Shown here piece after piece: positions 55,602 through 64,000 of a stretch of 64,000 bases of DNA. Origin of the DNA: Arthonia radiata (taxonomy: Eukaryota; Ascomycota; Arthoniomycetes; Arthoniales; Arthoniaceae); NCBI GenBank assembly GCA_002989075.1, contig PSQN01000013.1:1646379-1710378 (forward strand). Reading direction: 5' to 3'. The notes under the pieces are model-generated. The model searched no databases. It had not been told where the DNA came from and saw only the letters and a list, made by a program, of their open reading frames with translations. A program made the translations under genes and the position numbers. Numbering within the stretch: position 1 is the first letter of the stretch; the number at the start of each line of letters is the position of its first letter.

Positions 55602-56474
55602 GTGGACAGAACGTGCGCACGTCGAGCCTTGTACAATAGATGTCCAATTCAAAAGCAAGCGTGGTGCTACAGGCGCGTCGCTTGTGACATTCTCAGCACC
55701 GCAGACCGTCGTGACTCGAAAACAATCATCCCAGAGAGAGCAGATGGGCAGCCGAACGACTCGAGCGACTTCGCCACAACCTCTGATGCCAACATGGAGG
55801 AGAGGACAGTCGCTGGAGACGTGTGCTTACTGCAGTAGTGCGCGGTATATGTTTGTGCTACTTGGACTTCACGTACTGCGCCACCACCACAGCTTGAGAC
55901 GAGAGGTGTATGCGGCTCTGCTGGTAATGGTGCCGCCCCCAGCTTGACCGGGCCGTGTGAGGCCTGCATGTGCACCTGAGCTCACCAAGCGCGTCTTGTG
56001 ACCGTTTTGCTCACCCCCTCGAGCCAAATTGTTTGCTCCCTTCTCAACAATAACACGCAGTGCTCGCTAAGGGTATCGCATAATTGCACAAATATCGTCT
56101 CGAGGATTGCAGCGCTATGCAGCAAGCACCAAGAGCTTGACTGTTGCCATTGGCTGCCCACCATGGGCATTGGTTGCTGTTCAATGCCTACCTTGGGCAT
56201 CTGCCTCTACTTTAAAAGTCTCCAACCCTCCAATGCCTCTTTCAGTCCTGCTTCCTTTCGTCTTTCTTTCTTCCTTCCTCCAAACTTCTGTACATAAGGT
56301 CCTCAACCTCCCGATGCTTGTATATTGTATATGTGACGACTCCTGTAGATTCATTGTATAGGTGGTATCAATATTCCAATTACGCCGACAGAGCCATAGC
56401 TTTGGAGCTCGACGTTACCCAATGGCTTGGGAATAGCCGACCGAAAAGTGTTCTGGACTTCACTACGATCGAAC
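55602..56474. other. Intergenic region, no gene seen
   Basis: Lies between two plus-strand genes. Possible leader of the zinc-finger kinase gene from about 56200 (CT-rich CTTTCGTCTTTCTTTCTTCC) with TATA-like TGTATATTGTATATG near 56320. No coding frame stands out. Confidence 0.45.
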
Positions 56475-59400
56475 ATGGATCAAGCCGGACAACATTACCG
56501 GTCAGCACAAGATCATGATTGTATCGACAGCAACACAAACGGCATGGATTGGGACGGAAGTCCAACGCAAGATAGAGGTCATGAAAACGAGGAGTTCTAT
56601 ACCGAAGCAGATCTTCTCTCTGAACTCGCTACTCTAACAGCACATACAAACTCCAATACCCAAGACAATACCGAACTAAGCGGCCTCCACCAGCCCGTAT
56701 CTGGGTCCAATACAACTCCTGACCAACCATCCTACCCCTTTGGTGAGCACCTCTATGCCCTTGACGCAATAATGAATAGCTCTGCTCGCAACGTATGGCA
56801 GCATGACTGGGATATGACGCTTCAAACGGCCGGTCACAATGTTTCGCACGATGCTCCTCACAGCTCTGAACAGGCTGCAGCATCCGCTCAGGCCGCAAGC
56901 CCGGGGCCACCCCGAATTCACAATCAATCGCGTGACGGGATACAAGCGGCAGCTTTGAGCAGGCAGCGTGCTGGCCCAGGAGTCATCCGAGATGTCATTG
57001 AAGCTCAAAAAAAGCCGAGACCAACTAGTTCGAAGCGCAAAACCCAACAGCTGACGCCGTCATCTTCTGTGACGGGGCGAAAGAGACGCAGTACTATTAA
57101 GACACATACAGCGCAGAAAATTAGCTCCGCACTCGCAAGCAGAAGCCGCGCACAGTTACTACTCCAAGCGTTAGAGCCACGCCATCGTGAGGAGGTGCAC
57201 AAAGCTGCGCAAGACTTCCTTAAGAGAGCGTCGGCAATCTCTGTGGTATGTTTTGGGGCGCGACCTTTCCACTCGATTAAATTTGAAGAGTTGATCATAC
57301 GTCTAATCTAGCTATGCTCAAAGCTGACAATCAACTCACAGCTTTCTGAAAACAACTTAGATGATGTGTTCTCCCTCATAATCGAAGTAGCGAGATTATC
57401 CAATGAGAGGATTCAACAGCATGCGCTTCCAGCAGCTCAGACCCCGGAGGCAACGGTCCAACCTGACTTGCAGGTCCAGGACACCTTACTGATGGCACGA
57501 CTGAGGGCTGAGTTGGAAGCCCGGAGACACCGCTCGTGTAAAACTCGGGGAAAGCCAAATGGACCAATACCCTGTTTGCGATCCGGCTGTCAAGCAAGAT
57601 TCCATGATGTAGGGGCATGGGTTCGTCATATCAAGCAATTGTGCCCCTCTCGGCTCTGGGCGTGCCACATTGATTACCAGTTCTTCGATCGGCCAGATAG
57701 ACTTGCGGATCACATGGCGAAGGAACATTCCGAGCTTGAGCAACCTCATATTGACCGGCTGATCGAGCGAGCACCGTTAGATGTCCCATTCTTGGCCGAA
57801 TGTGGTTGGTGCAGACCCGGCACGTTCAAGTCGACAAATTTCAACATGTTCTTCCTCAAACATGTCTTGTCTCATATCAATGGAGATCTGGCGAAGGAGC
57901 CTCCGTGGAGCAAAGAGGAGTGGCGTGCGCCCTATCCACCACTTCCTGCAAAACCTGACAGAATGTGGAGGGAACCGCGCCCTGATGATAACCCGAGTAA
58001 GTTCTCCGCGCTGCCGAGAGAAAACGACAGCGAGGACTCGGACGATGACGACTACGGCAATCCCGGGCCAGGGCCCAGTGGAGGCTCTGCGTTTCCGCAT
58101 GGCGCTCAGGAGGTGACGCACGGTCACAGCCAGCCGCAACAGCAATACTCTATAAGTAACGGTACTCCACCCGACGGTACTCGAAGCCAGCAAGAAACTG
58201 GCGGCGAATCAAATCGTCAAGGCCATGGCGACTCTTGCTCGGCAGCTCAGCTCTACCCGGCTCCAGGTGAGAGCACCGACACTTACCCTTCCTCTGTGCA
58301 GTCTGTCTTTGCAGCTACGTGCGAACACGCGCGTCTTCGCAGGTCCTGGCTGGTATCCACTACTCATCCTCTCGATGCTGAGGCTGCTTCGGGCTACCGA
58401 CATATTCGAACACTGTTCGAGGGTGGCTCAACATACGTCGATGAGGTTCAACAGCGCAGGAGCGGTAGACTATTCGCTCGAAAATGCCTCAAGAAATCAC
58501 ACACAACGCCGTTGACATCTGAAACTTTCGCACGCGAGGTCGACAACACGCGACGATTGTGTCATTCGCATCTTGTGCAGTTGGCGGACTGTTTGAACGA
58601 AATGTCGTCCTTTAGTCTTATCCTCCTCCCAGTTGGCGAGATGACACTCCAGCAGCTGATGGGGAAGCCCAATGAAGCCATTGTGGACTCTCTGATGAAA
58701 TGGCACAGCTGCTTGACCTCAGCGGTCTCGTATCTGCATCGGGAGGATATCAGCCTTTGTCATTTGGACATCAAACCCTCCAACATCCTTGTTAAAGGGG
58801 GTTCTATCTTCTTGGCAGACTTTGGCATCTCGAGAATCGCAACACAGTACCATCCTAGTTCGCTGACTGTCAGCAAAGGGTCAGCAGTCATCGAGCAGGA
58901 ACGCGTACGTATGACGCCCAAGTACGCCGCTCCTGAACTCATCCAGCATGGCTTCTGGAGCAAGCATGCCGACGTGTTTGCTCTGGGCTGTGTGTTCCTG
59001 GAGATGGCCACGGCAATGAGCCGGCTTTCGGTATCAAAGTTTCATCGATTCCTCGCACTGGTTCAGAAGCAGACGCAGTATCTTCCAAACCATGACAGCT
59101 GGGATGTCGCGCGAGCGTTGTGGCTCTGGGTACTTAGGACGAGAGCGCAGCCGTGCGACAGCGCGGACAGCACCACGAACTTTGTGCACAGGTCCGCAAT
59201 TGCAGCCAATGCTATGCTCCGGACAAACGTGAAGAGGCGACCTCGCATGAAGACTATCGCAAGTGTCTTTATTGGCCTGTCATGCTGCAGAAGCGGGTCT
59301 CCAGTGGGAGACAGCGATGTCGACACTGCGCACACCATGACAAAGCTTCCACGAGCGCCTGTCATGCCAACGCAGGCTTTGACCCAAGGAACGGGTCATG

Positions 59401-59825
59401 CATCGAAAGCATTGACGCAAGACGCCATACTCTCCTACCGGGGATATTTTGCATCGCTTCAGCAAAACACAAAATCCGATCGGACCACCGTCGTTCAGAT
59501 GCTGTTCAAAGCCGGTCAATGGGCTAACGAGGACGAGTCAACACTCATTTGTCCGAAAACGATGGATGTCCCGGGGTTTGAGGGGAGGGAAAAAGATGAC
59601 CAGGTAGCATCCACTCCTTGCAAGGACAATACGTCTTGGACTATTATCTGCGATGGGATAGATGAGACGGCAACGACTGGTGGTATGACCGAGGACGGCG
59701 CTCTCGAAGGCAAATGGTGCAGCTGGAGCAGACTTGACAGGAAAGAAGTCTTGATTGAAATGGGCTGGGTCTGGCAGACAATGAGGCCGTCGCTGATGAA
59801 GGCCTTGGGATATGGGCTTTTTTGA
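56475..59825 (+). CDS. C2H2-type zinc-finger protein fused to a protein kinase domain
   Basis: Two exons, 56475-57245 and 57342-59825, giving 1084 aa from ATG 56475 (MDQAGQHYRSAQDHD). Residues 1-220 are hydrophilic and low-complexity with a basic patch (SSKRKTQQ, GRKRRS) that could be a nuclear signal. Two C2H2-like fingers follow near 333-390: CLRSGCQARFHDVGAWVRH and CHIDYQFFDRPDRLADHM. A second acidic linker (SEDSDDDDYGN) leads to a kinase domain at about 600-890. It has a Gly-rich loop (FEGGSTYVDEV), the VAIK-type Lys in LFARKCLKK, a catalytic loop HLDIKPSNIL near 729-738 (HLD rather than HRD), DFG near 750 and APE in KYAAPEL near 785. All catalytic residues are therefore present. Similar finger-plus-kinase proteins occur in filamentous ascomycetes; their function is unknown to me. 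Confidence 0.82.
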
Positions 59826-60373
59826 GGAGGGAGGCGCGCTGAACTTACGCCAGGGCCGGGTGGGAGTCGTGGGTGTTTGCTGCTGATGAAATTGGGCTAC
59901 GGTATGATGATCGTTACTCTGTATGATAGTTTTCCTACTTTACGTCAAAGAAGGATGCTTGCTTTTGCTGCACGCGATCCCACGGATGCTGACGGATCTC
60001 GCGCTGCGCCTTCTTCTCATAGGTTGAGGTACTGCATTGGCAGATTCCTCACAACAGGTTCCCCACAACGAGCGAAGGTGAATCCTGTCTGGTCTGTGGA
60101 GCGAATGATGCATCTGTGGTATTGTGCAGGATGAATGCAGCCTTCTGGCCACTTCCTTATGACTGTTCCACCGGCCCTTCACGAATGATGGCGTGATTAG
60201 AAATCCGACTGCCAGATGCGCTCAGACTTCCGGACGAAGTGTGGCAAAGATTGTGACGCTGACTCTACAAATACTCTCTCGCATCTGCAAACTCAACGAT
60301 CAATTCGTTTGATATTTTCTTGCAATCGCAAAAGGTTGCGAAAAGTTGTGTTGGCAGAACAACAACAGCCGCG
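59826..60373. other. Intergenic region, promoter of cystathionine gamma-lyase
   Basis: Holds the 3' end of the kinase gene and the leader of the next gene. No coding frame or distinctive site was recognised. Confidence 0.45.
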
Positions 60374-61730
60374 ATGCCAATCGAGACCCCGCCTCGGGCG
60401 CCTTCGCCATCCCAGGAGTTCGCGACTCGCGCTGTGCATGCTGGCGCACCTCATGATGCCCATACTGGCGCTGTCATAGAATCTGTGAGTGCGACAAAGT
60501 TCATTGCATCTTCAAAGATGATCACTGACAGGCTGCGAAGATCTCGCTCTCCACAACCTACGCGCAAACCTCACCCGGAAAGCCCATCGGCGACCATGAA
60601 TACACACGCAGTAGCAACCCGAATCGGTACGCTATCAACCCCAAGCAAGATTGGAAGTACAACAAACTAACGACCACCACAGGCAAAATTTCGAACAAGC
60701 CGTCGCCCCCCTCGAAAACGCCAAACACGCCCTCGCCTTCGCCTCCGGCTCCGCGACCACCGCCACAATCCTCCAGTCCCTAGCCGCGGGCTCGCACGTC
60801 GTCTCCGTCTCCGACGTATACGGCGGCACCCATCGCTACTTCACCAAAGTCGCCAATGCCCACGGCGTCCTCGTCACCTTCACGCCCTCCATCGAGGTCG
60901 ACATCGCCTCCCTCATCCGCCCGAACGAGACCAAGCTCATCTGGATCGAGTCGCCGTCGAACCCTACACTCTCTTTGGTTGACATCAGAAATGTGGCGAC
61001 CGTCGCGCATCAGCATGGCATCATGGTCGTGGTGGACAATACGTTTCTAAGCCCGTATATCCAGAACCCGTTGGTGCACGGCGCGGATATCGTGGTGCAC
61101 AGCGTGACGAAGTATATCAATGGGCATTCGGATGTGCTCATGGGTGTGGCGGCGTTCAACTCGGATGAGCTGAGGGAGCGGCTTGCGTTTTTGCAGAATG
61201 CGATTGGAGCCGTGCCGTCGGCGTTTGACTGTTGGTTGGCGCACCGTGGCCTCAAGACGCTGCATCTGCGCGCGAGACAGTCGAGCAATAACGCGTTGGC
61301 TGTCGCGAGGTTCCTCGAGCAGTCACCGCATGTGCTCAGTGTCAATTACCCTGGCCTGGACTCGCACCGACAGCGAAAGGTCGCGCTGGCACAGCACCGT
61401 GATGGGTTAGGAGGAGGCATGCTGTCCTTTCGGGTCAAGGGCGGGCAGGAGGCCGCGAAGCGCGTGTGCTCAGCCACTGCTATATTCACGCTTGCAGAGA
61501 GCCTGGGAGGTGTGGAGAGTCTGCTCGAACTGCCGGGCGTGATGACGCACGCTGGCATTCCGCAGAGCGAGCGAGAGGCAGCGGGCGTGTATGATGATCT
61601 GGTGAGGGTGAGCTGCGGGATTGAGGATGCGAATGATCTCGTGCGGGATCTGGGTAAAGCACTGGAGAAGGCGGTGGTGGGGCCGAAGGTAAACGGGATG
61701 CTCAATGGCCTCTCGAACGGAACTGCGTGA
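60374..61730 (+). CDS. Cystathionine gamma-lyase
   Basis: Three exons, 60374-60484, 60541-60626 and 60683-61730, giving 414 aa. It is a PLP-dependent Cys/Met-metabolism enzyme that cleaves cystathionine to cysteine, 2-oxobutyrate and ammonia in reverse transsulfuration. Conserved segments are FATRAVHAG at the N-terminus, the tetramer-contact segment YTRSSNPNRQNFEQAVAPLE spanning the second intron, ALAFASGSATT (PLP phosphate), DNTFLSPYIQNPLVHGADIV, and the Schiff-base Lys in HSVTKYINGHSDVLMG near residue 209. The C-terminal block AESLGGVESLLELPGVMTH and VRVSCGIED completes the fold. Length matches fungal CYS3/MecB enzymes. Cystathionine gamma-synthase and beta-lyase belong to the same fold family, but the pattern fits gamma-lyase best. 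Confidence 0.92.
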
Positions 61731-62811
61731 GATGACCATGAAGTGACTTCACTTTATGTACTGGGGATTAAAGCAAATCATAGACAAGCACGTGGGCATA
61801 GTGCTGGCATCAGCTTACAAAGGCATATGAAGACTCCAGAGCAAGTGGTATAATTTCAGGTACCTGCTCCACGTCATACAAATTCATGTCTTGTGGCGAG
61901 CGCTTTGCGTGTTCAGCTTCTTGAACAAGCTGTCTACGAGTCGGCAACACACCCTGACAGGCAGCCAAGGCATCACTGTATCAAGAGAATGGCAATACCC
62001 TCGAGAGTATGACAATTCGTAGCCTAAAGCAGAGAATATTGTTGTCGGTGACAGATGAACCTTGCCGTCGTCACTTGCGGGTTCCTGCAGTGATCCACCA
62101 ACCTACTGCAGGTCTCGGCTGCCCTCCGAAGATCCATTAGGTGCATGGTGAGTGACGGGTATTACAAGCAGCCTTTGACGCGGTGCCGCGCACAGATTTC
62201 TTTGTTGGATGCTGAATCCGAGCGACTTGTCCGATAATAACCTCAAGCTGCTCAAACAGACGTTCGATAAGCTCAACATGAAGCCAGTCAGCCTTTCCCC
62301 GCAGACCAGGATGTTGCCGTCACGCGCGGAGGGATCCACGGCGGAAGCTTATCGTTGTGGAACCCCTTATTGACTCCTCCCGATACGGCACGCCGTTTGA
62401 TTGGTGGACTGCCCTATATTCATCTCCACATTGGTGCAATGATGTCTGCCAAGCCCACCATCGTCAATGTCTAACTCGATCAGACACGAACGTTGCGCAC
62501 TCGCCTCTCTTCACCTCAGTGCCATGTGCGGGAATCAGGGGGATTGTCGTCGCACTCTTAGCGAGCCCTAAGAAAAGGTTCATCGCCGGTCCAGTTGACT
62601 TTTTCCCTTCTTTCTTCTCATCGCCTTAAGCGCACTGTACGAGGCCATTGTTGAGACGCGACCAAAACACTCCTTACTTCGCATCTTTTAAGCTACTATA
62701 CACTTGACTTCACTGTATATCAGCATTGTTCTCATTGTTAGCCGTCCACCAACACCGCGCATACTGCGGTCTACTCCAGTGTTAACTGGCATCTCGTACT
62801 TTGATATCACA
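61731..62811. other. Intergenic region and leader of the second Kre9-like gene
   Basis: No gene seen. The right end has a CT-rich stretch (about 62596-62630) and the sequence leading to ATG 62812. Open frames are short and lack protein character. Confidence 0.45.
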
Positions 62812-63592
62812 ATGCGCGCAACATTCGCGACATTCCTCTTCGCCAGCGCGGCTCTCGCGCAGCAAAACGCCTTCAACGTCCCCACTGGAGGCTACAGCGG
62901 CGTTACCGCAGGCCAGCCATTGAATCTCTCATGGAAGCCCAGCGCCGGTAACAGCGTCACCCTCATTCTTCGCAGCGGAGATTCAGACAACCTCCAGGAG
63001 GGTACTGAGATCACTTGTAAGTAACCACACCTCGCGCATCCCCCCGAGCCTGTTCCGCGTGGTCAGATACACTGACATCCATCGCACAGCCAACGCGCCC
63101 AACTCCGGCTCTTTCACCTGGAACGTCCCTGCCGACCTGACCAAGGGCTTCACCTACACCGTGCAAATCGTAGCCGACAACGGCGACATCAACTACACCC
63201 CCTACTTCGCCATTGACTCCACGAACACACAGCCGAGTCAGACCGCGATCGTCGCTACGGGCGCCCCCACTGGCAGCGGCGCACAGCTTCCGCCTGTACC
63301 GCAGAGCTTGGCCGCGCAGCAGAGCAGTGCGACGAGTGCTGCAAGGACGGCCGCCACGGACAGCTCGATGTCCATGACGATGGCGGGTGCCGGCGCGAGT
63401 GCGACGAGCGCTGCTTCATCCGCTACAATGAGCGCTGCTGGTGCGACGAGCGCTAGTTCGTCCGCCACTATGAGCGCCGCGAGTGCTGGATCCAGTGCCG
63501 CGAGCTCGAGCAGTGCGGCGGGTGTGGGCGCCGTGAAGGTGAGTGGTGGATTGTTGGCGGCTCTGGCGGGCTTTGTCGCTTGGGTTTTGTAA
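62812..63592 (+). CDS. Kre9/KNH-like GPI-anchored protein
   Basis: Two exons, 62812-63016 and 63090-63592, giving 235 aa. Residues 1-16 are a signal peptide (MRATFATFLFASAALA). The Kre9_KNH beta-sandwich domain spans about 17-115 and includes GVTAGQPLNLSWKPSAGNSV, LILRSGDSDNLQEGTEIT, SGSFTWNVPADLTKGFTY and VQIVADNGDINYTPYFAI. The second half is an Ala/Ser/Met/Thr-rich stalk with an internal repeat (SAASSATMSAAGAT, then SASSSATMSAASAG). A hydrophobic GPI signal ends it (GGLLAALAGFVAWVL). The intron sits at the same place and phase as in the paralogue at 39364, just after the Thr codon that ends the first half of the domain. A cell-wall or plasma-membrane surface protein is expected. Confidence 0.9.
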
Positions 63593-64000
63593 GAGTAGCG
63601 CTACAAAGATGCGATTAGAGAAGATGGCAGGGATTCGGCAATGCTTGGAAGAGATGGTGTTCAGGATACTGTTTGGAGCTGAAGTTGAAGTGATACCCCT
63701 ATACCCAATGCGAGGTCTGGATATCTAAGGATAGTGAGTAAGAAGTGTACATACAGAGAGAGCTATTTGAAGCGGACTTGGCCATCTACATTACGATCCA
63801 TAACCTGAAACTGGGTTTTGATGCGGAAGGAATGCTGTGTGCGCTACCTTTTGTCCTGTTAAGATGTGTACTCGGGTGCTGACTGGTTACGACGCGGAGA
63901 ATCAGATGACAGCGTCAGCATATTGACAGTCACCGACTCAGCATGCAGAGTCTGTAAAGACACGACAAGGCATGTTTTTCGATAGCCTTTCTCGACCTTG
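63593..64000. other. Downstream region to the window end
   Basis: 3' flank of the Kre9-like gene. No further gene, repeat or RNA was recognised. Confidence 0.4.

Noticed and set aside
1-64000. CRISPR arrays, tRNA or rRNA genes, secondary-metabolite cluster
   Set aside because: No repeat-spacer pattern, no convincing tRNA A/B boxes and no PKS, NRPS or tailoring genes were found; tRNA detection by eye is limited.

Overview
The window is nuclear DNA of a filamentous ascomycete (Pezizomycotina). Genes are interrupted by short spliceosomal introns of about 50-65 nt with GTRNGT donors and CTRAC-like branch sites, and coding stretches are rich in G/C-ending codons. The gene set is fungal: vacuolar dipeptidyl aminopeptidase B, a DUF3433 membrane protein, a Zn2Cys6 regulator, Kre9/KNH-type GPI proteins and PIR-like wall repeats. 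A dothideomycete is my best guess, but that is inference only. I see no tRNA, rRNA, CRISPR array or intact transposon.

Layout. 1-3.3 kb: the 5' part of an unknown conserved-looking gene, then a seven-exon PIR-like GPI wall protein. 5.0-8.1 kb: AMP deaminase. 9.4-12.1 kb: two very small hypothetical genes and a 200-aa hypothetical protein. 13.5-19 kb: dapB, RNA polymerase II subunit RPB7 and an Mpo1-like protein transcribed divergently from RPB7. 19.7-32.1 kb: a DUF3433 membrane protein, a Zn2Cys6 transcription factor with a polyglutamine tail, an unknown type I membrane protein and an MFS transporter of the phosphate-symporter group. 32.4-33.1 kb: a small secreted cysteine-containing protein. 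33.1-39.3 kb is gene-poor, with a 12-bp minisatellite, a perfect 10-bp hairpin and only doubtful ORFs. 39.4-42.6 kb: a Kre9-like GPI protein carrying one PIR motif, and a four-exon unknown membrane protein. 43.7-46.4 kb: an intact single-intron gene encoding an 882-aa reverse-transcriptase-related protein. 48.4-55.6 kb: a housekeeping block of PP2A regulatory subunit B, a UAA-family nucleotide-sugar transporter, and the divergent pair RPT1 and CCT4. 56.5-64 kb: a zinc-finger/protein-kinase fusion, cystathionine gamma-lyase and a second Kre9-like GPI protein.

How they fit together. Most are unlinked housekeeping genes; I see no biosynthetic cluster. Two themes recur. Three genes (2.1, 39.4 and 62.8 kb) encode secreted, Ser/Thr/Ala/Pro-rich wall or GPI proteins. 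RPB7/Mpo1 and RPT1/CCT4 are head-to-head pairs with short shared promoters.

The strongest candidate for an unusual system is the reverse-transcriptase-related gene at 43.7-46.4 kb. It keeps recognisable RT motifs A-D, including an HDD motif C, but has no mobile-element features. It matches the domesticated cellular 'rvt' class. Exon boundaries were set by hand from splice signals; every spliced model given here sums to a multiple of three and reads open.
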